Program-made: the position numbers and the translations under genes | NCBI GenBank assembly: GCA_016719405.1 | Contig: JADJZE010000009.1 | Location: 3,560-67,559, forward strand | Length of the DNA stretch: 64,000 bases | Reading direction: 5' to 3' | Source: Candidatus Aalborgicola lynettensis | GTDB lineage: Bacteria; Pseudomonadota; Gammaproteobacteria; Burkholderiales; Burkholderiaceae_C | Notes under the pieces: generated by a model | The model's input: only the letters and a program-made list of their open reading frames with translations | Databases searched by the model: none | Told to the model about the DNA's origin: nothing | Part shown: positions 7,596-17,591 of the stretch, piece after piece | Numbering within the stretch: the stretch's first letter is position 1 | Layout of the letters: each line of letters starts with the position of its first letter

Positions 7596-8521
7596 CCGCA
7601 CCGCCACCCGACCGGGCTGCAGGGGGGGATGCGCCCAGTATCGATGTGTTTCTGGATGCGCTGTGGCTGGAGGACGGTTTGTCACGCAACACGCTGGCTG
7701 CCTACCGGCGGGATTTGACGCTGTTTGGACACTGGCTTGCGCTGCGTGAGCGGCCCTTGCCCCATGCGGCCGAGCACGATTTGCAGGCCTATTTTGCCGC
7801 CTGCCACGCACACACCAAGGCGACGACCGCCAACCGGCGGCTGACCGTTTTCAAACGGTACTTCCGCTGGGCCCTGCGGGAGCGGTTGACGGACAGGGAC
7901 CCCACGCTTGCGCTGCAATCGGCCAAACAGGCGCTGCGGGTGCCCAAAACCTTGACCGAGGCCCAGGTCGAGGCGCTGCTGGCGGCGCCCGACACCACGA
8001 CGGCCCTGGGCGTGCGCGACCGCACCATGCTGGAGTTGATGTACGCCAGCGGTTTGCGGGTGAGTGAGTTGGTGGCTTTGAAAACCCTGAACCTGGGGCT
8101 GAACGACAACGTCGTGCGGGTGATGGGAAAAGGCAGCAAGGAGCGCCTGATTCCCTACGGCGAAGTGGCCAGCCAGTGGCTGCACCAGTACCTGGCGCAT
8201 GCCCGAGCAGAACTGTTGGCGGGCCTGCAGACGGACGATGTGTTTGTGACGACACGCGGGGCCAGCGCGGGCAGCGCCATGTCGCGCGTGATGTTCTGGA
8301 TGGTGGTGAAAAAATACGCGTTGCTGGCAGGTATTCGGGTGGCCTTGTCGCCCCACACCCTGCGCCATGCCTTTGCCACCCATTTGCTCAACCACGGGGC
8401 GGACTTGCGGGCCGTGCAGCTGCTGCTGGGGCATGCGGATATTTCAACCACCACCATCTACACCCATGTGGCGCGGGAGCGGCTGGCGGCCCTGCATGCA
8501 CAGCACCACCCACGCGGGTAG
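7592..8521 (+). CDS. xerD: Tyrosine recombinase XerD-like
   Basis: The 309-residue protein has an N-terminal SAM-like core-binding domain (SIDVFLDALWLEDGLS, TLAAYRRDL). The catalytic domain shows the expected residues: Arg in ASGLRVSEL, a Lys in MGKGSKERLIPYG, His-xx-Arg in SPHTLRHAFATHLL, His in LLGHADIS, and the nucleophile Tyr in TTTIYTHV. XerC/XerD resolve chromosome dimers at dif. Length and motifs favour XerD. The start is a TTG that overlaps the upstream stop as TTGA; an alternative internal start is possible. Confidence 0.88.
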   Translation: MTAPPPDRAAGGDAPSIDVFLDALWLEDGLSRNTLAAYRRDLTLFGHWLALRERPLPHAAEHDLQAYFAACHAHTKATTANRRLTVFKRYFRWALRERLTDRDPTLALQSAKQALRVPKTLTEAQVEALLAAPDTTTALGVRDRTMLELMYASGLRVSELVALKTLNLGLNDNVVRVMGKGSKERLIPYGEVASQWLHQYLAHARAELLAGLQTDDVFVTTRGASAGSAMSRVMFWMVVKKYALLAGIRVALSPHTLRHAFATHLLNHGADLRAVQLLLGHADISTTTIYTHVARERLAALHAQHHPRG

Positions 8522-8555
8522 GCGGTGTGCGGATGTGTCGCCCCGGGGTGCAGGC

Positions 8556-9812
8556 CTAGTTTGCCAGAGTTTCAGCCCACGCCAGCGCCTGCAAATGGGC
8601 CCAGTTGACCTGGTTGTTGTTCAGGCCCAGTGCGTTGCTGGTGGCAGCGAAGGCCGCGTCGTCACCGGTTTCACACGCCAATGTCAGGTCCAGCAGGGGC
8701 GCCAGGGGGCCGGTGTGCGCCAGCAGGGCCTGGGTGACGGAGTCGGGCAAGGTCAGCGACTCCAGCGCCGATTGCATGGATATGCCCAGCATGGTGTCCA
8801 GGAGCGAAAAAACACCCACCACAAATGCGTTGTCACGCTCCTCACTGGGCAGCAAGTCGGTGGCCAGCAGTTCCATCAAACGCCCGCGCACCACGGCGGT
8901 GGTTCCTACGGCGGGCGCTGTATCGCCCGCTTTGGTGGTGGTCATCAGCAGGGCGGCCCATTTGAACAGGCGGTTCAGGCCCAGCAGCATCACGGCGTGG
9001 CGAAATGACGTGACTTCGGTGCGTGCGCCAAATCCGGCCGAATTGATAAAACGCAGCAGGTTGAACGACAGTGTGGCGTCGCGCTTGAGCACTTCCTCGA
9101 TTTCGTCCGTGCTGGCCTGTTTGCGCACCAGGTTGATGAGTTGCAGGATATGGGCCTGGGCCGGGCGCACCGTCTGCCCCTGCACCATGACCGGTTTGGC
9201 AAACCAATAACCCTGGTACAGGTTGACACCCAGCGCCGCAACGTGCTGGTACTGGGCCTGGGTTTCGACCTTTTCAGCAATCAGCCGGGCACCCGATTTG
9301 GCTTGTGCCAGGCGGACGAACGAAGCCACCGCATCGGCCTTGAGTACGCTCAGGTCAAATTTGATGAACGAGGCCAGTGCGAGCCAACTCTCGTAGGGTC
9401 GGGTCAGAACGGAAAAATCAAATGCGAGCCGGAAGCCGCGCTGGTGCACGCCTTGCAAACTGGCAAGGAGGTTCTGAATCTGATCGACCTCGGTGACCGG
9501 CAATGGCGGTATTTCCAGCACCACGCGTTCCGGGGCCACCAGGTCGAGGTGGCCACCGGCCAGGCTGTCGTGGGTGCAGTTGATGAAAATGGTTTTGCCA
9601 CCGGCGATGGCTTCCGTGTCGGAACCTGACAGCAGGTTGAACAGCATTTGTGCATCGGTGGCACTGGTGTGCTGGTCGGCTTGTACCGAGCGGTCAAACA
9701 ATTCGTAGCCGAAGATGGCGCGTTCGTGGTCGAGAACGGCCTGCCGCGCAACGGCAATGTGCGGGGCGGCTGCGGGGTCAGGCAGGGTGGGGGATGGCGC
9801 GGATGCAGACAT
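8556..9812 (-). CDS. YuxH-type EAL-HDOD signalling protein
   Basis: The 418-residue protein has an N-terminal EAL-like half in which the EAL signature is degenerate (FGYELFDRSV), with ERVVLEI and LAFDFSVL. A C-terminal HDOD domain starts near residue 220, with VLKRDATLSFNLLRFINSA. This is the YuxH/CdgJ architecture, usually without phosphodiesterase activity, acting as a protein-interaction regulator of motility or biofilm. The ATG at 9812 is chosen over upstream codons that overlap the neighbouring gene. It lies 13 bp downstream of the large GGDEF-EAL gene and is probably co-transcribed. Confidence 0.8.
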   Translation of the reverse strand: MSASAPSPTLPDPAAAPHIAVARQAVLDHERAIFGYELFDRSVQADQHTSATDAQMLFNLLSGSDTEAIAGGKTIFINCTHDSLAGGHLDLVAPERVVLEIPPLPVTEVDQIQNLLASLQGVHQRGFRLAFDFSVLTRPYESWLALASFIKFDLSVLKADAVASFVRLAQAKSGARLIAEKVETQAQYQHVAALGVNLYQGYWFAKPVMVQGQTVRPAQAHILQLINLVRKQASTDEIEEVLKRDATLSFNLLRFINSAGFGARTEVTSFRHAVMLLGLNRLFKWAALLMTTTKAGDTAPAVGTTAVVRGRLMELLATDLLPSEERDNAFVVGVFSLLDTMLGISMQSALESLTLPDSVTQALLAHTGPLAPLLDLTLACETGDDAAFAATSNALGLNNNQVNWAHLQALAWAETLAN

Positions 9813-9825
9813 GGGTAATGGCAGT

Positions 9826-12803
9826 TCAAAAGACGGCGGTGGCGCGCAGCATGTGGTGTTCAAAGTCGGCCAGCGGCATGGGGCGCCCCAACAAATAACC
9901 CTGGTAGGCATCGCAGCCCTGGGCGGCTAGAAAGTGGTGCTGCGCCTCGGTTTCAACGCCTTCTGCAATCACCGCCAGACCCAGGCTGTGGCCCAGGGCA
10001 ATCACGGTGTTGGCAATGGCGGCGTCGTTGGGGTTGGTCATCAGGTCGCGTACAAACGATTGGTCAATTTTCAACTGGTCAAGTGGCAGTCGCTTCAGGT
10101 AGGACAGGGATGAGTAACCGGTGCCAAAATCGTCCAGCGAGAACGCGATGCCGTGTTTGCGCAAGGCCATCATTTTGGCAATGGTTTCCTCCACGTCGTG
10201 TACCAGCATGCTTTCGGTCAGTTCCAGCTTGAGCCGGCGCGGGTTGGCGCCGGTGTAGCTCAACAGGTCGAGTACATAGGGAACAAAATCCTGCTGGCGG
10301 AATTGGCGCGCGCTCACATTGACGGCCAGTGTCAGATCGGCCGTGGCATCCTCGGCGGCCCAGGTGGTCAGCTGGTGGCAGGCGGTTTCCAGTACCCAGT
10401 TGCCCAGCGACAAAATCTGGCCGGTTTCCTCTGACAGCGGAATGAAATGGTTGGGCGGCACCATGCCGCGCACCGGGTGCGGCCAGCGCAGCAGCACTTC
10501 GGCGCCCAGGATGCGGCCGTCGCGGGCGATCTGGGGTTGGTAATACAGCAGCAACTCGCCCTTGGCAATGCCCTGGCGGATGTCGCCTTCCAGTGCCACA
10601 CGCGCGGTGACGATCGATTGCATGGTGGGGTCGAACAGGCGCAAGGTGTTGCGACCGGCGGCTTTGGCCTGGTACATGGCCAGGTCGGCCTGCTTGAGCA
10701 ACTCGTCCGTGGTGTCCTGGTTGCCACGAAAGTGGGTGGCACCAATGCTGGGGGTGATCTGGTAGTCCAGCCCCGCCAGGCGAAATGGCAAAAAGAAAGA
10801 GGCCAGAACCTTCTCGCCAATGGCCTCGGCCAGGGCAATGGCGGCTTCCTGGTGTTCGCCCAGTTCTTCCAGCATGACCACAAATTCGTCGCCCCCCAGG
10901 CGCGACACGGTGTCGCCTTCACGCACACAATCGCCCAGGCGTTTGGCCACCTGCTGCAGCAGCATGTCGCCCATGTCGTGGCCCAGGGTGTCGTTGAGGG
11001 TCTTGAAGTTGTCCAGATCCATGAACAACAAGGCGCCGACTTGCCCGTTGCGGCTGCTCAGGGCCATGGCCTGGCGCAAGCGGTCGATCAGCAAACGCCG
11101 GTTGGGCAAGCCGGTCAGGGGATCATAAAACGCCAGCTTGTTGATTTCTTCCTCGGTGGCTTTGCGCTGGGTGATGTCAGTCAGGCTGTGGACGTAGTGG
11201 GTGATGTTGCCGTCGTCGTCAAAAACGGCGGTCACGGTAGACTGGGTAGGGAAAATTTCGCCGTTTTTGCGGCGGCTCCACACTTCGCCGCGCCACGAAC
11301 CGGTTTGTGCCACGCTGGTCAGTATGTTGTCGTAATAGGCCAATTCATGGCGGCCGGAATACAGAAAGTCGAGTTTTTTGCCCACTGCATCGGCCGTGGT
11401 GTAGCCGGTGATTTCGGTGAAAGAGGGGTTGACACGCAGCACCTCTTCGTTGGCGTCGGTCACGGCCATGCCTTCGTGGGACGTGAAGGCAACTGCTGCG
11501 ACGCGCAAATAGGTTTCGGTGATTTTGCGCTGGCTGACATTGCGGGTGAGTGCAATGAAACGGCTCTCACCGTTGGGGGCGTCCTGTTTGCGGGTGATCG
11601 AAATTTCGAACCACTGCTGCACGTTCTCCGGTGTGGTGTACGCAAACTCGTGCCCCTTGGCGTAACCGGTTCGCTCGGCCAGTTGCAGCGCCATCATGAC
11701 GCCCTGCGTGGCTTGCGGGGACAGCAGTTGCGAAATGTTTTTGGTCAGCAAAAACTCCGATGGCAGGAATGTCGCGTCCGTGCGCGAGGCGTGGTAGGCG
11801 TGGCAGGTGCCGTCCAGGCCCAGCTCCAGAATCATGTCGGGAATGGCATCCAGGGTGGCTTTCAGGTCGTTCTGCGAGGCGGAAATTTCGCTGGCGCGTT
11901 TGGCAATGAGTGCACCCTGCTGTTCCTTTTGGGCCCGCAGTTCGAGCAATAACTTGGTTGCGTAACCCAGCAGTGCGCTCACCACCAAAGCGATCGCTCC
12001 CATCCAGGCCACCGGCAATCGCGCAGCCCATCCTTCGCGGGGAATGACAGAAAGCGACCATTTCCCGTTCGGCACCTCCAATACCTGATTGACTGCGGAT
12101 GGCAGCGACGTATTGCCGGACGCTGCGATGATCTCGCGCTTGCCGGTTTCTGCCTGTGTGCGCCACAGTTCGTACTGCAGGTTGTCACTCTCCAGCTGCG
12201 CAAGATTGGACGCTGCAAGCAGCTGGGGTACACCAATGACCGCATAGGCCATACCCCAAAACGCGGGTTTGCCCTGGGAATCGCTCAGAAATACCGGAAG
12301 CTGAGCAATAAGACCGGGGTCTCCCTGGCCTGACTGGATCGGCCCGGTCAATGCGAGCTTGCCGCTGTCGCGGGCCAGGCGGGCATCGCTGCCTTGCCTT
12401 GCGTCCAGTGCGGGCGTAAATCCAATCAGTTTTTCGTTGCCAACCAGGGGGCAACGCGCTGGACCACACCTTGTGGCGCCATCCCCAGGGCCACTGTGCC
12501 CGGGTGGCGGGCCAGGATTTCAGCCGCTGCGGCTTCAAAATCCGGGACCCGCCCGTCACCCTGGCGAAGCAGGGTTGCAAGGGCGTAGGTGGACGATAGC
12601 GCATGGTCCAACGAGGATTGAATGGCCCGGGCGTGTGCCTCTGCCAAAACCGCGACGCGGTGCTGCTCGTTCTGGGTCGCACGCTGTTGAACGTGCCAAA
12701 TGAGGGCAAAACACGCCAGCACTGCAGTTGCAAAAACGGCCGACGCAATTCGCAGTGGGCGATGGGTGGCGTAAATCGCTGCGGAAGGGTCCCGGTCGTG
12801 CAT
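9826..12803 (-). pseudogene. CHASE-PAS-GGDEF-EAL c-di-GMP protein, split by one frameshift
   Basis: Two frames make one protein of about 990 residues. The first (from ATG 12803) has a membrane helix (IASAVFATAVLACFALIW) and the start of a CHASE sensor domain, and stops at 12426. The second carries the rest of CHASE (GNEKLIGFTPALDARQ, ARDSGKLALTGP), a second membrane helix, two PAS regions, GGDEF with an intact LGGDEFV site, and EAL with AEVLLRW and DDFGTGYSS. The switch is at or near the five-G run 12447-12451; one added base restores the reading VAPLVGNEK. If real, the periplasmic sensor is lost but GGDEF-EAL may still be made from an internal start. It may also be a sequencing error. Confidence 0.8.
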
Positions 12804-12917
12804 CGGTGCCTAGATTGAGTGGGTGTAGTGGCGCGATTGAGCGCTTGATATTACTGTGTTTTTCAGTCACTGCATTGGCACCATGCCCAGCACCTTTGTG
12901 CGTACCTCGGGAAACGG

Positions 12918-15233
12918 CTACTGGCGCGTCAACCCCAAAAACAGCCGGGTCAGCCGCTCGGGCAATTGCTCCACCCGGTCCACCACGGTAGCGTGGGTGC
13001 CGAAGATGTCGTGCACATAGGCATCGGCCTGTGGATCGAGGCTGATGCAGTGGCTGTGTAGGCCCTTATGCGCCAGTTCCTGCACGGCTTGCCGGCTGTC
13101 CAGCACCAGAGCCCGTTCATCGGCCACGTCCACATCGGAGGGGCGGCCATCGGTCAGCACCAGCAGCAGCTTTTTTTCGGCCGTTTGGGCGCCCAGGTAG
13201 TGGGCGGCATGGCGCATGGCCGCACCCATGCGTGTGGAGTAGCGCGCCTGCAGGGCGGCCAGCCGGGCTTTGGGCGCTTCGCCCCAGGGCTCGCCAAAAC
13301 CCTTGATGTGCTGGTAGCGCACATCGTGCCGGGTATTGGAATGAAACCCGGCCAGCGCAAAAGGGTCACCCAGGCGGTTGATGGCCCAGGCCAGCAGGGC
13401 CACGGCTTGCTGGCTCAGGGCCAGGCGGGTCTGGCCTGCGCCCGGTACCTCGTCGTTGAGTGACTGTGACAAGTCCAGCAACACCATGACGGCAATGCTG
13501 CGGCCATCGCTGCGGTGGCTCATCAGAATGCGCGGGTCGGGCTGCGCCCCGGCGCGCCAGTCAATCAGAGAGCGCAGGGCCACATCCAGATCCAGCTCGC
13601 TGCCTTCTTCCTGGTAGCGAATGCGCACGCGGTTGTGGGGCTTGAGCAGGTCCAGCAGTTTTTCCAACTGGCGCGCCAGAGTGGCGTGCTGGGCCAGCAA
13701 GGTGTCGATGTGGCGGGCGTCGCCACTGGGGTGCAGGGCCTCATACACGCTGACCCAGTCGGGGCGGTAGCTTTGGCTGGCGGCGTCCCATTCGGGGTAG
13801 TGGCGCGGCGGCAGGCCTTGCCGCTCCGGGGCTTGCGCGGGGCGGGGCTGGCTGAAGCTGTCTTCCTCGTCACCGGCCTCGATAAAGGTCCATAAATGGC
13901 GGTTGTCGTCGCGGTAGCTGACCACCGTGTTCTCAAAAAACACGCGGGCCTGCTGGTCGCTCTGTGTGCGGGTGCGGGCGCCGTGTTGCAAGGCCAGGGT
14001 TTGCATGGCCTGGGTGCTGGATTCGCTGCCGTCCAGCAGCGCATGAAAGGCCGCCACACAGCTGTTGAGGTCAGCGTCCAGATAGCCATGCGCAGGGTCC
14101 AGCAGGGCGCGCGACAGCATGGCCAGGCGGTGGCGCAGGCAACTGGCCTGGGCCGGGTCGCAGGCCCCTTCCACCGGGCGGGGGTGCAGGGCCAGCAGCA
14201 GCGGGCGCAGGCCGGGGTAGCGGCGCAGCAGCAGGTGGTCGATTCGGGCGTCTTCCAGGCACTCCACCGTCATGCGCTGCAGCGGGCTCAGGTTGTCGGC
14301 CACCAGGGTCTGGCTCCAACGGCGGTGGGCGGCGATGTGGGCCAATGCCACGCGGTAGCGGTCCAATCCGCTCACCGGGGGCAGGCCGGTTGTGGGTTCG
14401 CAAAAGTCGTCGACCACATCGGGCAGGCAGATGCTGCCCTTTCCGCTGTCGTTGGCATCACCGAACTGGTGGGTGCTCCAGGGTGTGGCGTTGCTACCGT
14501 CCGCCCGCTCATTGCCGTCTTGCATGCCGGTGGCAAAGGCCTGCAGAGGCGCGCTGGTATTCCATAGCGCACGCAGGGTCAGGCTGAGCTGGTTTTCGAT
14601 ATCGGCAAACAGCGTGCCGTGGCGTTCGCGTTGCAGCACGGCCAGGCTGTCGGGCAGCTTCAGACCAAAGTAGGCGCGCTGGTTGTCGGGATGGTGCTGG
14701 TAGTGGCGCGCACCGTAATCGGCCCAGCGGGCAAAGCCTGCAACCGACAGCACGCCCAGCAGGCGGGGTGCGTGCTCCAGCAGCACCGGCAGCCCTGGGC
14801 TGGCGAAGGTGGTGTGGTGGCCGTGAATGGAGACCGAGGTGCGCGCCATCACATCGCGTACCACGCTCAAATAGTGGCGCAGCGGGTCGGGGCCTTGCAG
14901 GCGCCGTGCCACGGCGGCCAGCGTGTTCAGCAAGGGGGCCATGGCGGCGCTGTTGGGCGACTTTTGCATGGCATTTAACAGGGCATCCACGTCAGCCAGC
15001 GCGTCTTCACCCACGCAGCGGGCGATTTGCGGCCACTCTTGCAGCAGCGCCAGCACGGGCTCCGGCCCACGGCCCATCTTGCCCAGGGCGCGGGCGCTGT
15101 GCAGGTAGGCGTCGATACCGGTGGGGCTGAGGTGCTGGGTTGCCTCCCGCATGCAGTCGGAAAATACTGCTTGCACCGCAGGGAAGTTACACGCCAGTTG
15201 GGTGCGCCAGGCTTCCATTTGTGCATCGTGCAT
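12918..15233 (-). CDS. cbbO: CbbO, von Willebrand A-domain RuBisCO activase partner
   Basis: The 771-residue protein ends in a VWA domain with a MIDAS motif (VLLDLSQSL) and a later LLLVLTDGRPSD. The long N-terminal helical part is typical of the CbbO/NorD family. CbbO bound to a CbbQ hexamer forms a AAA+ activase that removes inhibitory sugar phosphates from form II or IA RuBisCO. The gene lies 42 bp downstream of cbbQ in the order cbbM-cbbQ-cbbO. NorD is the close relative, but the position next to cbbM supports CbbO. Confidence 0.88.
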   Translation of the reverse strand: MHDAQMEAWRTQLACNFPAVQAVFSDCMREATQHLSPTGIDAYLHSARALGKMGRGPEPVLALLQEWPQIARCVGEDALADVDALLNAMQKSPNSAAMAPLLNTLAAVARRLQGPDPLRHYLSVVRDVMARTSVSIHGHHTTFASPGLPVLLEHAPRLLGVLSVAGFARWADYGARHYQHHPDNQRAYFGLKLPDSLAVLQRERHGTLFADIENQLSLTLRALWNTSAPLQAFATGMQDGNERADGSNATPWSTHQFGDANDSGKGSICLPDVVDDFCEPTTGLPPVSGLDRYRVALAHIAAHRRWSQTLVADNLSPLQRMTVECLEDARIDHLLLRRYPGLRPLLLALHPRPVEGACDPAQASCLRHRLAMLSRALLDPAHGYLDADLNSCVAAFHALLDGSESSTQAMQTLALQHGARTRTQSDQQARVFFENTVVSYRDDNRHLWTFIEAGDEEDSFSQPRPAQAPERQGLPPRHYPEWDAASQSYRPDWVSVYEALHPSGDARHIDTLLAQHATLARQLEKLLDLLKPHNRVRIRYQEEGSELDLDVALRSLIDWRAGAQPDPRILMSHRSDGRSIAVMVLLDLSQSLNDEVPGAGQTRLALSQQAVALLAWAINRLGDPFALAGFHSNTRHDVRYQHIKGFGEPWGEAPKARLAALQARYSTRMGAAMRHAAHYLGAQTAEKKLLLVLTDGRPSDVDVADERALVLDSRQAVQELAHKGLHSHCISLDPQADAYVHDIFGTHATVVDRVEQLPERLTRLFLGLTRQ

Positions 15234-15275
15234 GGTGCAAACCTGGGGTGCGGGGGGTGGGCAGCAGCAGGACGC

Positions 15276-16052
15276 TCAGGCCAGTACGGCGGTAATGGTG
15301 TGTTCCAGCGTCTGACGAATGTCGGCGTCGTCGGTGATGGGGCACACCAGCGCCATGCGGCAGGCGTCTACAGGGGCCACGCCCTGGCGCATCAGCAGTG
15401 CGGCATACACCAGCAGCCGGGTGGAGATGCCTTCCGTCAAACCATGGCCTTTGAGCTGGCGGGCGGCCTGCGCAATGCGCACCAGTTGCGCGGCCCGGCT
15501 CAGGTCCAGCCCAGTCTCGGTGCAGACGATCTGTGCTTCCAGTTCCGCCGTGGGGTAGTCAAACTCAAACGCCGCAAAACGCTGCTTGGTCGAGGGCTTG
15601 AGGTCTTTGAGCAGGCTTTGGTAGCCCGGGTTGTAGGAGATGACCAGCTGAAAGTCGGGGTGGGCGTACACCGTTTCGCCCTTTTTGTCCAGCGGCAACT
15701 GGCGGCGGTGGTCGGTCAGCGGGTGGATCACCACCGTGGTGTCCTGACGGGCTTCGACGATTTCGTCCAGATAACAAATGGCGCCGGTGCGCGCAGCCAC
15801 AGTCAGCGGCCCGTCCTGCCAGCGCGTTCCACCGGCGTCGAGCAGGTAGCGCCCCACCAGGTCGCTGGCGGTCATATCCTCGTTGCAGGCCACTGTGATC
15901 AGGGGCCGACCCAGCCGGTGCGCCATGTGCTCAATAAAGCGCGACTTGCCGCAGCCCGTTGGGCCTTTCACCATCACCGGCAAGCGGGCGGCGTAGGCGG
16001 CCTCGAACAGCGCGACTTCGTTGCCTTGTGGCTGATAGAAGGGAATGGTCAT
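15276..16052 (-). CDS. cbbQ: CbbQ, AAA+ RuBisCO activase subunit
   Basis: The 258-residue AAA+ ATPase of the MoxR/NorQ/CbbQ group has Walker A GPTGCGKS near residue 30 and Walker B ICYLDEI near residue 95. The start is the ATG at 16052 (MTIPFYQPQGNE). Upstream codons are encoded by a dispersed repeat and are rejected as coding. The CbbQ hexamer with CbbO remodels inhibited RuBisCO using ATP. The gene would be transcribed with cbbM, but a very large inverted repeat lies between them. Confidence 0.9.
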   Translation of the reverse strand: MTIPFYQPQGNEVALFEAAYAARLPVMVKGPTGCGKSRFIEHMAHRLGRPLITVACNEDMTASDLVGRYLLDAGGTRWQDGPLTVAARTGAICYLDEIVEARQDTTVVIHPLTDHRRQLPLDKKGETVYAHPDFQLVISYNPGYQSLLKDLKPSTKQRFAAFEFDYPTAELEAQIVCTETGLDLSRAAQLVRIAQAARQLKGHGLTEGISTRLLVYAALLMRQGVAPVDACRMALVCPITDDADIRQTLEHTITAVLA

Positions 16053-16056
16053 GTGT

Positions 16057-16100
16057 CTAAATGCTACAAATTTGATAGCTGCTTGCGCACGCCCCACCTG
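16057..16100 (+). repeat. Dispersed repeat, copy C (partial)
   Basis: The sequence reads ATGCTACAAATTTGATAGCTGCTTGCGCACGCCC and then diverges. It matches the left half of copies D and E. It lies directly upstream of cbbQ, so on the minus strand it is part of the cbbM-cbbQ intercistronic RNA. Confidence 0.6.
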
Positions 16101-16152
16101 CGGAAACGATGTTTTTCAGTGATAAACCAGTCAATCGGACAGTGCAATGCGA

Positions 16153-16246
16153 GGAGGCTGGGTGGCAAGGCGTTTTGCGCAGGTTAAGGAGGAGCCCGCA
16201 ACGCGGGCGGGGGACACGGAGCAAAACGCCTTGCCGCCCAGCCTCC
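16153..16246. repeat. Large inverted repeat between cbbM and cbbQ
   Basis: A 26-base arm at 16153-16178 (starting GGAGGCTGGG and ending CGTTTTGC) is the reverse complement of 16221-16246 with one T/C difference. The loop contains a second perfect hairpin (GCCCGC-AAC-GCGGGC at 16194-16208). The right side is followed by two copies of AGCCTCCGGGTTA. The RNA would form one of the strongest hairpins in the window. It may shield the cbbM transcript, lower expression of cbbQO, or be a mobile hairpin element. Confidence 0.8.
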
Positions 16247-16270
16247 GGGTTAACCAGCCTCCGGGTTAGA

Positions 16271-17462
16271 TTAGCGGTGGTTGCCAATCTTGTCGCGCCA
16301 GCCCGGGAACAGCGCGTCGGCGTCGCCCGGGAAGGAGGCGAAGGCGCGCGCAAACTCACGGTGTTCCTTCGCCCACTCGATCGGGTCGGCGCCGGCCTTC
16401 CAGCACTCGTAGGCCTGGCGCAGGCTGGTGGCACCGGCAGCGGGGCTGTCGATGTGGCCATCAGGCGCCGCCGCCCGAGGTGTTGATCACGTTGCCGTGG
16501 CCCAGATTGGCAAAAAAGCCCGGCAGGCGCAGCGCATTCATGCCGCCGGAGATGATCGGTGTGGTGGGCTTCATGCCATACCACTCCTGGTGGTAGGCCG
16601 GGCCGGTGTAGCTGTCGCGCTCGATGATGTAGGCAATGGCGCGGTCGTCGTGCGCACCTTCCATCTTGCCGTAGCCCATGGTGCCGACGTGGATGCCCGA
16701 TGCCCCTTGCAAGCGGCTCATCTTGGCCAGCACATAGGCGTCGTAGCCGCGTTTGGAGCTGGGGCTGGTGACCGCACCGTGGCCAGCGCGGTGGTAGTGC
16801 AGGTACTGGTTGGGGAAGCAGCGCCGTGCGGTGGTGATCATGCCGGGGCCGCCCACATAGCCGTCCACCAAAAATGCCACCTTGTCAGCGTCCGGGCCAA
16901 AAGCGCGCAGGATAAATTCGCCACGGGCCAGCATTTCGTAATGGTCGTCGGCGGTGATGTTGGCCGAGAACAGCTTGGCTTGACCAGTCTCATCCATGGC
17001 GCGGCGCATGGCGTCCACCACCAGTGGAATGGTTTTGGCCATGGGGGCGAAGGTCTGGTTGCCTTGCGGCTCGTCGTTTTTGATGAAATCGCCGCCCAGC
17101 CAGAACTGGTAGGCCGCCTGCGCAAACGGTTCGGGGCGCAGGCCCAGCTTGGGCTTGATGATGGTGCCGGCAATGTAGCCACCGTCTTTGACCGGGCGGC
17201 CCAGAATGCGCCACATATCGGAAATGTCTTTGGCCGGGCCATCAAACAGCTGAATAGCGCGCGGTGGCATGTAAAAGTCGTAAATCTTGGCGTGTGCAAT
17301 GTCGCCCATGCCCTGGTTGTTGCCAATCACCAGCGTCAGGAAGGACACAATCATCATGCGTCCATCGGTGATGTTGCGGTCAAACAGGTCCAGCGGGTAG
17401 GCAATGCGCATGTCCTCCGTGGCCTCGTCAATCTGGTACACCAGCGCATCCACACCGCGGGT
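16271..17462 (-). pseudogene. cbbM: Form II RuBisCO large subunit, N-terminally truncated and frameshifted
   Basis: The frame is clearly CbbM: TRGVDALVYQIDEATEDMRI, LVIGNNQGMGD, the lysines of TIIKPKLGL, the carbamylation lysine in GGDFIKNDEPQG, HYHRAGHG, SGIHVGTMGYGKMEG and IISGGMNALRLPGFF. Two defects are seen. First, homology begins at about 17462; the usual first 65 or so residues, including the N-terminal active-site glutamate, are absent and replaced by about 65 bp of unrelated sequence. Second, an extra base near 16462 makes a stop (TGA at 16461-16463) after INTSGGGA; the remaining 63 codons (GHIDSPAAGATSLRQAYECW to IGNHR, stop at 16271) continue in another frame. No functional enzyme is expected as written. 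Assembly error is possible for the single base but less so for the deletion. Confidence 0.88.
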
Positions 17463-17529
17463 GTGCTGCCGTACGGACCGATGGGGCCGTTGCGTGCAGC
17501 GATGGGCGTGACTATACGATGCTAAAGTT

Positions 17530-17576
17530 ATAAGTAAAATCACTTTTTACGATTAAATAAATCAGGTTTTACTTAT
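17530..17576 (-). promoter_or_regulatory. Inverted repeat in the cbbM promoter, candidate CbbR site
   Basis: ATAAGTAAAA at 17530-17539 is perfectly inverted by TTTTACTTAT at 17567-17576, separated by 27 AT-rich bases. The region lies between the end of cbbR and the cbbM remnant, where the cbbM promoter is expected. LysR-type CbbR proteins bind AT-rich dyads of this kind. The assignment is by position and symmetry only. Confidence 0.45.
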
Positions 17577-17591
17577 TTAACCGCAGTGTTC

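Noticed and set aside
17463..17543. GTG at 17543 as the true start of cbbM
   Set aside because: It lies next to the promoter inverted repeat, and the codons to 17462 have no similarity to the CbbM N-terminal domain.
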